Of a stretch of 64,000 bases of DNA, positions 17,010-24,544 are shown piece after piece (position 1 is the first letter of the stretch; each line of letters starts with the position of its first letter). Source of the stretch: a virus; the IMG/VR virus record IMGVR_UViG_3300030329_005959, positions 40,266 through 104,265 of that record. The stretch is one strand, 5' to 3'. The translations under genes and the position numbers were made by a program. The notes under the pieces were generated by a model. The model was not told where the DNA came from. It worked only from the letters and a program-made list of their open reading frames with translations, and searched no databases.

Positions 17010-19561
17010 ATTCCACTAAATATACAGGCTATAAAACCCCCTTTCCTGTAGGGGTTAAGCTGCCAAAAATCAAAATCGAAAAAAAATATTACGAAGAAGT
17101 CTCTTGCGTAGACCTGGAAGATAACTTCCAATTCCTTAGAAAGCTGTGTTTTAAAAAGGTCAAAGAAAAAGGTATAGACCAACAGGACAATGCTCAAATC
17201 TATTATGACCGTATTAAAGAAGAGTTGGCGATCTTCCAAGACTTAGGGTTTGTTGATTATATTCTTCTGAACTGGGACATCCTTAACTATTGCAAGGAAA
17301 ACGATATCCCCACGGGTGCGGGTCGCGGCAGTGCGGCGGGGTCTCTAGTTTTGTATGTTATAGGAGTCACTAACATTGACCCTATCGAGCATGATTTATT
17401 TTTTGAGCGCTTTGTGTCTAAGAGCAGAGCCAAAAAGATAGAACATGAAGGTGAAACTTATTTAGACGGCAGCTTGCTCGCTGATGTAGATAATGACATC
17501 TCTTATGATCGACGCGCCGAGGTCATTAAATATATTGAGAAAAAATTCGAAGGGCGAACTTCCAAGATTCTCACTTTAAACACTTTAAGCAGTAAGCTCT
17601 GCATGAAAGAGTGTGGTAAAATAGTTGAAGAATTAAGCGAGGGAGAGGTGAACCAAATCAGTGATACAATTCCCAAACACTTTGGGATAGTCGCCAAGCT
17701 AGACACAGCCTATGAGGAAAGTGAGACTTTTAAGGCTTATGCTGATAAATACCCCAAAGTCTTTAGGATAGCGCAGAAGCTCCAAGGACTAAACAAAAAT
17801 ACAGGGGTTCACCCTTCAGGTATTTGCATTTCTTATTATGATTTAGATGATATCATGCCGTTACAAACCACTAATGACGGGGCGTTGGTTTCTGGTTATG
17901 ACATGAATGATGTGGCTAGCCTAAGCGTTAAGTTTGATATCCTTGGTTTAAGGACTTTATCTGTAGTTCATGATGTCTGTAAGCAAATAGGGATAGATGC
18001 CTCTGAGATCGACCCCCATCACCATTCCATCTATGCAGCCTTGTCTTGTCTGCGGTCTCCGCAAGGGCTTTTTCAGATCGAAGCAGACACTAACTTCAAG
18101 GTATGCCAACAAATAGCTCCACGCGATCTTGAGCAACTTTCTGCGGTGGTCGCTATTGCTAGACCTGGGGCACTAGACTTTAAGGATAGATATGCAGAAT
18201 ATGCGCGAACAGGTGAATCTCAGTCGGTTCATGAATTTTTTGATGACATTCTTAGTTATACGGGTGGCATCCCCTTGTATCAGGAGCAGTTAATGAAAAT
18301 GGCTGTTAAAGTAGGATTCAGTCTGGATGAATCCGAGCAGCTTCGACGCATCGTGGGCAAGAAAAAGGTGGATCAAATGCCAGCGTGGAAAGCGAAGATC
18401 GAAGAGAAGATAGAAAAGAATAATCTCGATCCAGCCATCGGAGACGTTTTATGGAGCGTGGCAGAAGACTCTGCTAATTACTCTTTTAACAAATCTCACT
18501 CTATTAGTTACGCTTATCTTGCAGCTTGCACGGTGTATCTTAAATTTAACTACCCCAAGGAGTTCTTTTTAAGTCTTTTAAAATACACTAAATATGAGCC
18601 TAATTCTCATGAAGAGATAGCTAAAATTACCCAAGAATTAGGTAATTTTGGCATAAAGCTTTTACCTCCCGATCTTAATAAGTCTGATATTGATTTTAAG
18701 ATTGAAGAAGACAACATAAGATATGGCCTTAATTCTATCAAAGGCGTTTCCACCAAGGTTTTGGAGTCTTTATTAGAATTTAGAGAGGACTCGTTTGCTA
18801 ACAAGTATGAAGTATTTTTATCCGCGAAGCAAGCTGGGTTAAACATAGGGACTCTCTCTGCCTTAATACAAGCAGGACTTCTTGATTCATTTGTTTCTAG
18901 CAATCGGTGTCGATTAGTTTTAGAGGCTCAAACTTTTAACATTCTTACTGACCGAGAGAAGAGAAACCTGATTGCGTTAGGCCCTAAATACGACTACGAC
19001 ATTATCACAGCCATTCATGAGGCTAGGAAAGAGGAGATGGTGGGCGATGACAACCGCCAAATGTTTACAGAGAAGCGTTTCGGGACATTCCGCAAAAAAT
19101 TTAATCCATATAAAGAAATATATGAGATGAATTCAAAACACATCAAATATGCTAATTGGTATTTTGAAGAGAAACTTCTGGGCTATAGCTACTCTCACAA
19201 CATAAGGCAGGTTTTTAGTTACGAAGATGATTTTCACTCATCTGCGGTCGTGAGAGATTTACCTGATAGAGCAAACGTTAAGTTTGTGGGTATTCTGACT
19301 GACATTATCCGCAGGACTAGTAGAAATGGCAACAAATATGCCCGTCTGGACTTGCAAGACGAAGCGGGAAAAGTAGATGGTTTATTTCTTGACAGTCAAC
19401 GCGCACCGCGCCTCACTAATTATCTAGATTCTGGTAAGAAATTACCCAAAAAAGGGGAAATTATGATAATTTATGGCTCAAAGGGTGATGATGTTGTTTT
19501 TGTTGACAAACTCTTTCCATTAAAGGATAAAATCTACATGAAGTTATCTGAACTTAAATAG
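17006..19561 (+). CDS. dnaE: DNA polymerase III alpha (C-family) catalytic subunit lacking PHP
   Basis: An 851-residue replicative polymerase. Palm motifs: GAGRGSAAGS (104-113), the catalytic pair D160/D162 in ADVDNDISYDRR, and the third Asp D311 in KFDILGLRTLS. Fingers: LFQIEAD, IARPGAL, YQEQLMKMA, RRIVGKKK and FNKSHSISYAYLA. A C-terminal OB-fold (FVGILTDIIRRTSRNGNKY) follows. It begins where the PHP domain of a normal DnaE would end, so PHP and polymerase are encoded apart with the exonuclease between. There is no obvious tau- or clamp-binding peptide. All catalytic residues are present. Confidence 0.93.
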   Translation: MNSTKYTGYKTPFPVGVKLPKIKIEKKYYEEVSCVDLEDNFQFLRKLCFKKVKEKGIDQQDNAQIYYDRIKEELAIFQDLGFVDYILLNWDILNYCKENDIPTGAGRGSAAGSLVLYVIGVTNIDPIEHDLFFERFVSKSRAKKIEHEGETYLDGSLLADVDNDISYDRRAEVIKYIEKKFEGRTSKILTLNTLSSKLCMKECGKIVEELSEGEVNQISDTIPKHFGIVAKLDTAYEESETFKAYADKYPKVFRIAQKLQGLNKNTGVHPSGICISYYDLDDIMPLQTTNDGALVSGYDMNDVASLSVKFDILGLRTLSVVHDVCKQIGIDASEIDPHHHSIYAALSCLRSPQGLFQIEADTNFKVCQQIAPRDLEQLSAVVAIARPGALDFKDRYAEYARTGESQSVHEFFDDILSYTGGIPLYQEQLMKMAVKVGFSLDESEQLRRIVGKKKVDQMPAWKAKIEEKIEKNNLDPAIGDVLWSVAEDSANYSFNKSHSISYAYLAACTVYLKFNYPKEFFLSLLKYTKYEPNSHEEIAKITQELGNFGIKLLPPDLNKSDIDFKIEEDNIRYGLNSIKGVSTKVLESLLEFREDSFANKYEVFLSAKQAGLNIGTLSALIQAGLLDSFVSSNRCRLVLEAQTFNILTDREKRNLIALGPKYDYDIITAIHEARKEEMVGDDNRQMFTEKRFGTFRKKFNPYKEIYEMNSKHIKYANWYFEEKLLGYSYSHNIRQVFSYEDDFHSSAVVRDLPDRANVKFVGILTDIIRRTSRNGNKYARLDLQDEAGKVDGLFLDSQRAPRLTNYLDSGKKLPKKGEIMIIYGSKGDDVVFVDKLFPLKDKIYMKLSELK
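19503..19531 (+). promoter_or_regulatory. Weak candidate promoter for the ClpA-like gene
   Basis: Inside the end of the polymerase gene, TTGACA (19503-19508), 17 bases, GATAAA (19526-19531) precedes the in-frame polymerase codons M-K-L-S-E-L-K-stop. Transcription would begin about 37 bases before the ClpA-like start. The -10 match is poor. Confidence 0.3.
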
Positions 19562-19572
19562 TGTAATTAATT

Positions 19573-22002
19573 ATGATGGGTCTAACTGATTTCAATTTAA
19601 CACCAAAAGCAAAAAAAGGGTTAAAAGACGCCAAAAAATTCGCAGAAGCCAACGGACACGCGCTTGTAACTACCGAGCACCTAATTTACGGGTGCTTAGT
19701 TAATTTATCAGATAGCTGTGCCTTAAAACTTAAAGGATATGGGGTTCCTCTTGAACAAAAGGAATTTGTTAAAATCTTCAAAGATTACGCCTCTAAAAAT
19801 ACAAAGATTTTTGAATCTACAAAGGGGCAAGGAGGCTGGCACGAAGATGTTAACGAAGTAATTCTTTTCGCCAAAGAGTTTTCCGACCAGTTTGACAGTT
19901 ACTTTATTGGTGTTGAGCACATTTTGTATGTGATTTTAGACATGGAAGGCCCGTTTATCGCGCATTTGCGGGAAAACGCCATTGATCCCCTTCACGCAAA
20001 AGATGTAATAGAAACTCATGTTTTAGAAAGTAGCATCCCCCCCACAGACCAAATAAAAAATATTTTACAGATTCAGGGTAAAAGAAATTTTTCCCTCCAA
20101 GAAGAGGAGCAGCGCCCCGTAAGCCACTTAAGCAAGTATTGCATCAATCTTAATGAACGCTTTCTAGATAAACAATCCTCTAAAATTTCAGGTAGAGACG
20201 ATGAGACTAACGAACTAATAGAAATCCTCTCCAAAAAAAATAAAAGTAACGCTATTTTGGTCGGGGAGGCTGGAGTCGGTAAAACTGCGATTGTGGAGGG
20301 GTTAGCCCAACGTATAGTTTCCCAAACGGTGCCTCCCCACATGTCCCTAATGCAAATCTGTGGGGTTGATATCAGCGCTATGGTTGCTGGCACTAAATAC
20401 AGGGGAGAGTTTGAGGAGAGATTCAAGTCCCTTATCTCAGAAGCAGAAAAAGAACCTAATATAATTTTATTTTTTGACGAAATACACACAATCATCGGAG
20501 CGGGTAATTCGGAAGGGGCCGTAGACGCATCTAATATGTTAAAACCTGCTTTAGCAAGGGGCGACATAAAATGCATAGGCGCTACTACCTCCCAAGAGTA
20601 TAAGAAGTTTTTTGAGAAGGATACAGCCATGAAAAGAAGGTTTGACAAAATCGTGGTGGAGGAACCTTCCAAAGCAGATACTAAAAAAATAGTAATGGAG
20701 GCTCTTCCTTTTTATGAGGATTTTCACCACGTTGATTACAAAGAAGAAGATATCGACACCATCCTAGATCTGGCTGAAAAATTTTTAAGCAATAAAAGGT
20801 TTCCCGATAAAGCTTTTGATTTAGTGGATCAAATCGGAGCGAGGACTAGAATCAAGTATGTCCCCGTTTCCTCTCAAATGGCTTCTGCGAGGAAAAAATT
20901 CTGTGACTTCTTAGTCAAGAACGGGGAGGACAAAGAATTAAATGAGGAACAATTTACCGTTCTCTTAAAAGATTACCTGCAAGAACTCGCGGCGAGCGGG
21001 AAACCAAAAGGACGTAAGCAAAAAATACGACAGAAGGATATAATCGCTGTCTTTACTGAAAAAACAGGCTTGTCGCCCAAGACTATTGCTAAAAACAATT
21101 CAGCGTTTATCAATTTCCCCAAACACATGAATAGTGAGATATTTGGTCAAGAAGAGAATATCGAGACCATCCATAATGCTTTGTCTTGCGCTAAAGCGGG
21201 GCTGAATGACCCCCAGAAACCACTTTCTAACTTTTTGTTTATAGGGGGCACCAGTGTAGGTAAAACTTTCACTGCTAAGAAAATAGCTAAATATTTTTAT
21301 GGCAATGAAAAGTCCTTTTTACAACTTAACATGAGCGAATACCAAGATAAAACAGCTATCTCTAAGCTTATAGGAGCCAACGCAGGTTATGTGGGTTACG
21401 AGGACGGAGGACTTTTGACAGAGTTTGTTCGTAATAACCCCAACTGTGTCGTTCTATTTGATGAGGTGGAAAAATGCGACCCTAAAATCTTGGACTTATT
21501 ACTACATATTTTGGATGAAGGTTATGCCACAGACAACTTAAATAGAGAAATTGATTTTCGAAGAACAGTTATTGTTATGACCTCTAATATTGGTCACAGC
21601 GAAAAATCTAAACGAAGTATGGGATTCGTTCCTACCCAAGAAACAGACTCGGACATTTACAAAAAATCTCTAGAAAAGCATTTGCGTCCTGAATTACTAG
21701 CCCGATTAGACGAAATACTTTTCTTTAACGAGTTAAATGATAGCCACCTTCTTAAGATTATTAACCAAGAACTTAAGCATATTGCGACTCGTCTCTTAGA
21801 TAGAGGTATCGAACTAAGCTATAACTCCAGTGTAAAAAAACTTATTTTTAATAAAGCGAAAAGGAAAAACAGTCATGCTAGGCAGATTAAAAACCTAGTT
21901 AAAAGCACTATTCAAGTTCCTCTGTCTGAGTTTATTGTAAAAAATCGCAAAATAGAGAAAATTTCTCTTAAAGTAGTTGACAAATCGCTAGCATTTATAT
22001 AA
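19573..22002 (+). CDS. clpA: ClpA-like AAA+ unfoldase
   Basis: An 809-residue protein with a Clp N domain (1-150), D1 ATPase (Walker A GEAGVGKT 231-238, Walker B ILFFDE) and D2 ATPase (Walker A GGTSVGKT 558-565, Walker B VVLFDE). There is no long ClpB-type coiled middle domain, so it is ClpA/ClpC-like. At 682-685 the residues S-M-G-F occupy the site of the IGL/IGF loop that docks ClpP. No ClpP gene is in the window, so it may recruit host ClpP or act alone as a remodeller. It starts at one of two adjacent ATGs (19573 or 19576). Confidence 0.88.
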   Translation: MMGLTDFNLTPKAKKGLKDAKKFAEANGHALVTTEHLIYGCLVNLSDSCALKLKGYGVPLEQKEFVKIFKDYASKNTKIFESTKGQGGWHEDVNEVILFAKEFSDQFDSYFIGVEHILYVILDMEGPFIAHLRENAIDPLHAKDVIETHVLESSIPPTDQIKNILQIQGKRNFSLQEEEQRPVSHLSKYCINLNERFLDKQSSKISGRDDETNELIEILSKKNKSNAILVGEAGVGKTAIVEGLAQRIVSQTVPPHMSLMQICGVDISAMVAGTKYRGEFEERFKSLISEAEKEPNIILFFDEIHTIIGAGNSEGAVDASNMLKPALARGDIKCIGATTSQEYKKFFEKDTAMKRRFDKIVVEEPSKADTKKIVMEALPFYEDFHHVDYKEEDIDTILDLAEKFLSNKRFPDKAFDLVDQIGARTRIKYVPVSSQMASARKKFCDFLVKNGEDKELNEEQFTVLLKDYLQELAASGKPKGRKQKIRQKDIIAVFTEKTGLSPKTIAKNNSAFINFPKHMNSEIFGQEENIETIHNALSCAKAGLNDPQKPLSNFLFIGGTSVGKTFTAKKIAKYFYGNEKSFLQLNMSEYQDKTAISKLIGANAGYVGYEDGGLLTEFVRNNPNCVVLFDEVEKCDPKILDLLLHILDEGYATDNLNREIDFRRTVIVMTSNIGHSEKSKRSMGFVPTQETDSDIYKKSLEKHLRPELLARLDEILFFNELNDSHLLKIINQELKHIATRLLDRGIELSYNSSVKKLIFNKAKRKNSHARQIKNLVKSTIQVPLSEFIVKNRKIEKISLKVVDKSLAFI

Positions 22003-22003
22003 T
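21977..22003 (+). promoter_or_regulatory. Sigma70-like promoter, leaderless geometry
   Basis: Perfect TTGACA (21977-21982) and TATAAT (21998-22003) with a 15-base spacer, or TAATAT (22000-22005) with 17. The -10 box ends about 8 bases before ATG 22012. It lies inside the last codons of the ClpA-like gene. Predicted transcription begins at or next to the ATG. Confidence 0.75.
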
Positions 22004-22011
22004 ATACCCAT

Positions 22012-22236
22012 ATGAAACGAGTAAACACTAGAGTCATGAGAGCGATCCGCAACACCAAAGGTAGGTTTTTCGGTCTCTACACTTCGCAGGGTGAAACCTT
22101 GAATGCCCAGCTGTCAGGAGAAACCGATAACTACGTTAAGGTCTATGATCGCAATGCTCGCGAAGATCGCACTTTTGCTAAGACCAGCATTTGTGGGGTG
22201 CGTATCGCAGAACAAAATTTCGGCAAGGTATTTTAA
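22012..22236 (+). CDS. Small basic hypothetical protein
   Basis: A 74-residue protein (starting M-K-R-V-N-T-R) with a basic N-terminus and a strand-rich core (GRFFGLYTSQGETLNAQL, then YVKVYDRNARE) that looks like a small SH3/OB-type barrel. It has its own near-consensus promoter and a terminator, so it is a one-gene transcription unit, probably well expressed. Nucleic-acid binding is a guess from charge and fold. Confidence 0.65.
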   Translation: MKRVNTRVMRAIRNTKGRFFGLYTSQGETLNAQLSGETDNYVKVYDRNAREDRTFAKTSICGVRIAEQNFGKVF

Positions 22237-22258
22237 CCTCTGTCATACCTTACCGATA

Positions 22259-22328
22259 TAAGAAGAAGTTGTTGCATCCTTCTTCTAAGAGTCAACCCCC
22301 TTGAAAAAGGGGGTTGATTTATTATTAT
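22259..22328 (+). terminator. Two stem-loops; rho-independent terminator with GAAA tetraloop
   Basis: A first inverted repeat AGAAGAAG / CTTCTTCT (22261-22286) is followed by an 11-bp stem (TCAACCCCCTT / AAGGGGGTTGA, 22292-22317) closed by GAAA and followed by TTTATTATTAT. The second is a good intrinsic terminator for 22012-22236. Its loop and 3' arm also carry the -35 box of the next promoter. Confidence 0.8.
22301..22328 (+). promoter_or_regulatory. Promoter embedded in the terminator hairpin
   Basis: TTGAAA (22301-22306), a 16-base spacer and TATTAT (22323-22328) end 5 bases before GTG 22334. The -35 box lies at the hairpin apex, and the T-rich tail doubles as the -10. It supports GTG 22334 as the start of the following gene. 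Confidence 0.5.
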
Positions 22329-22333
22329 AAGTA

Positions 22334-23398
22334 GTGAAACTCTCTTCTTTATTTAAAGACAAGGCTTATGCCTTTGCTCAGTCAGGCGACCCTGAAGACG
22401 ATTGTAAGTTCGCTACAGCTCTTCTCAAAAAAACCAACCCTGAACTTAACATAAAACATCTCGCCCTGTGGTCAGTCACGGATTATTACGATGTTTTCAT
22501 GATTTTAACTGCTAATCAAGAGCTTTTAAAATTAAAAATTTCTTTAAGTGATCCCGATCACGTTTTGGAAAAAGAAAGTGTTGTTTTAAGAAGAAGCCAT
22601 TGTCCTGCTCTCCCTATTTTGGTGGATTACGGAACAAGCAAAATAGGAGAAGAGGTTACTTATTTGTTGGCGCGTGTTCCTGCGGGAGAAAACGTGAGAA
22701 GTCAGGGCAGATCATGCTTAATAAATAATTTAGATTTATTTCTTAAGAGTTATTGGGTGTTTGCTAAAAGCCACAACGTTAAACCCACTTATAAAAAAGT
22801 CATAACTTATTTTACAAAAAATTTAATACCTCAGAATGTTTTAGGAAAAGAGTCTCTGGAGGCTTTAGAAGATTATACTGATTCTGATTTGTGCGAAAAA
22901 TTTCTCTTAGATCTCCGTGCAGATATTCTATCTCGCTTTAAAGACATACAGAAAAAACTAAACAAAAAATGTCATGCGGCCTTGTCCCTTGATTCAATTT
23001 TTTATTATGGTGGGGGTTTTTATTTTGATGAACTGCATAATGTTTGTATGGGTCATCCTTATATAGACTTTTGTGATATGGTGATTGAATCAGGCAGTCC
23101 TCCCGAAAATGATATTTATTTATGGAAACAATTTTGTGACAGCGGCTCTTTCCCGCAGGACAGAGATCTGTATGATAAGATTTATCAACTATGCCTAAGA
23201 AAAAAGCTCGCTGATTTATTAATTTCATACATCAAAGAGGTTTATGTTTATGATTCTTTTCGATACGAAGAAATCTTCCATGTAGCTGATAGCTTTTCCC
23301 ATGCCTATACTCGATTCCAAGAGATAGAATCTTTCTCAGAAAACAAAGATTTCATCATGAAAACGATTTGCGAGCCTATTTTTGGTGTAAAAGCATAG
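22334..23398 (+). CDS. Hypothetical protein, weak kinase-like (APH) resemblance
   Basis: A 354-residue protein starting at GTG 22334; no ATG occurs in frame until about residue 56, and the promoter geometry supports GTG. HAALSLDSIFYYGGGFY followed by an IDFCD segment is reminiscent of the H-x-D-x4-N and D-x-D catalytic loop of aminoglycoside/choline phosphotransferases, but the key acidic residues are altered. It could be a pseudokinase or unrelated. It overlaps nothing and leads a short operon with 23401-23613. Confidence 0.5.
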   Translation: MKLSSLFKDKAYAFAQSGDPEDDCKFATALLKKTNPELNIKHLALWSVTDYYDVFMILTANQELLKLKISLSDPDHVLEKESVVLRRSHCPALPILVDYGTSKIGEEVTYLLARVPAGENVRSQGRSCLINNLDLFLKSYWVFAKSHNVKPTYKKVITYFTKNLIPQNVLGKESLEALEDYTDSDLCEKFLLDLRADILSRFKDIQKKLNKKCHAALSLDSIFYYGGGFYFDELHNVCMGHPYIDFCDMVIESGSPPENDIYLWKQFCDSGSFPQDRDLYDKIYQLCLRKKLADLLISYIKEVYVYDSFRYEEIFHVADSFSHAYTRFQEIESFSENKDFIMKTICEPIFGVKA

Positions 23399-23400
23399 GT

Positions 23401-23613
23401 ATGCCCCTCCCCTCTCCAAGAGACAAAGAGAAACGTTCTGACTTTATGAACAGATGTATGCTTGATCTTGCGGGTAAAGAGGAGTTTAAGGACAACAAAC
23501 AAAGAGCCGCTGTCTGCTATTCTCAGTTTAAGAAAGGGGCCAGTAAAGCCTCTGCAATAGTTGACGATGATGATGAGACTTTTTATTGTTTTTTAAAGGA
23601 GCCAAACAAATAA
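23401..23613 (+). CDS. Small phage-conserved protein with FMNRCM / AAVCYSQF motif
   Basis: A 70-residue protein from ATG 23401, two bases after the preceding stop. The pattern LPSPRDKEKRSDFMNRCM...DNKQRAAVCYSQFKKG matches a short module widespread in phage genomes, where it stands alone or sits in head-maturation proteins. Two conserved cysteines flank a predicted helical hairpin. The biochemical role is unknown. Confidence 0.7.
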   Translation: MPLPSPRDKEKRSDFMNRCMLDLAGKEEFKDNKQRAAVCYSQFKKGASKASAIVDDDDETFYCFLKEPNK

Positions 23614-23623
23614 CCAAAGAAAA

Positions 23624-23965
23624 ATGCCCGAAAACAAAGAAACCAAATCAATTGACAGCAAGTTCTTAATCTCTTTAGGTATCGGGCTTGCTGTTCAAGC
23701 AGCGGGAATTGTATGGTGGGCTAGCAACTTACAAAGTTCTGTGCAGCATAACGATTACCAGCTCCAGATGTTAAAAAAGGATGTCGATGCTCACGCAATT
23801 TTTGTCCGCGACTGGCCAGCTGGCAAATGGGGTAGCGGAAGTCTCCCAGATGACGTAAAACAAAATTTAAAAATTTCGATGCTAGAGCTTGATGTGGAGA
23901 AGATTATGGAAAAGCTGTATAACGGCAGTCACTCTCCCCCTCCACAAGCCTCCAAAAATAATTGA
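23624..23965 (+). CDS. Small membrane-anchored hypothetical protein
   Basis: A 113-residue protein with one clear membrane helix (FLISLGIGLAVQAAGIVWWA, about 14-33), then a short coiled-coil stretch (YQLQMLKKDVDAH), a FVRDWPAGKWGSG segment and a helical tail. The layout (cytoplasmic N-terminus, one TM, outside coiled coil) resembles small phage membrane proteins near lysis or tail genes. No family assigned. Confidence 0.62.
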   Translation: MPENKETKSIDSKFLISLGIGLAVQAAGIVWWASNLQSSVQHNDYQLQMLKKDVDAHAIFVRDWPAGKWGSGSLPDDVKQNLKISMLELDVEKIMEKLYNGSHSPPPQASKNN

Positions 23966-23989
23966 ATTTCATTCTGTGATACATACAAT
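23962..23989 (+). promoter_or_regulatory. Sigma70-like promoter, leaderless geometry
   Basis: TTGAAT (23962-23967), a 16-base spacer and TACAAT (23984-23989), with five bases to ATG 23995. The -35 box overlaps the upstream TGA stop. Predicted start of transcription is at or within a base or two of the ATG. Confidence 0.6.
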
Positions 23990-23994
23990 CTTAC

Positions 23995-24501
23995 ATGATT
24001 GTTCAGTATTATAAGCCTAATTCCAAGAACACGGGATGCGCCTTCAGTTTCGATATTGGAGCTAACAATAAAAACCAAGAGCCCTGTGTCTACGTCAGGG
24101 CGGTAAAGCAATATTCTTGGGATAGCTCTAAGAGGAGTGGTTCTTTTTCAGGTAATGCTAAAGATCCAGAAAAATCTATTTCTATTAAATTAAATGAGAT
24201 TGAGGTGGGAGGACTTATAAATGCAGTCACTAACTATAAGGAATTTTCTGCCTTTCATTCCTACGAGGACAACAAAACAAGTATTTCCTTTAAGCCTTAT
24301 ACCAAAAAAGATGGCACAGAGGCTTTTTCTTTCGGGGTAACTCGTAATTCTAGCAACAAATTCGGCATTGGAGTAGAAATGTCTGAAGCTTATGGGTTAC
24401 TTGAATTTTGTAAATTTTTTCTTTCAGAACTTTATATCTGTAGGTTGCAAAATAATTTGAAACAACGAAAACTAACCGATCTTCGGTCGAGTGGGGTCTG
24501 A
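23995..24501 (+). CDS. Hypothetical protein, possible PC4/Whirly-like ssDNA-binding fold
   Basis: A 168-residue protein rich in beta strands with a helical C-terminus: repeated strand motifs (GCAFSFDIG, SISIKLNEIEVGGLINAV, TSISFKPYTKK, FGIGVEMSEAYGLLEFCKFFL). The plan of a four-strand sheet followed by a helix recalls PC4-like and Whirly/MRP single-stranded nucleic-acid-binding domains, but I see no specific signature. A phage SSB role would fit, since no other SSB is evident in the replication block. Low certainty on function. Confidence 0.45.
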   Translation: MIVQYYKPNSKNTGCAFSFDIGANNKNQEPCVYVRAVKQYSWDSSKRSGSFSGNAKDPEKSISIKLNEIEVGGLINAVTNYKEFSAFHSYEDNKTSISFKPYTKKDGTEAFSFGVTRNSSNKFGIGVEMSEAYGLLEFCKFFLSELYICRLQNNLKQRKLTDLRSSGV

Positions 24502-24544
24502 TATCACAAGCTACACTATATTCTGAATCACAAAAAACTCTCTC

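Noticed and set aside
20073-20672. Long - strand frame of 199 residues
   Set aside because: Complement of the conserved D1 ATPase of the ClpA-like gene; the protein has no family features.
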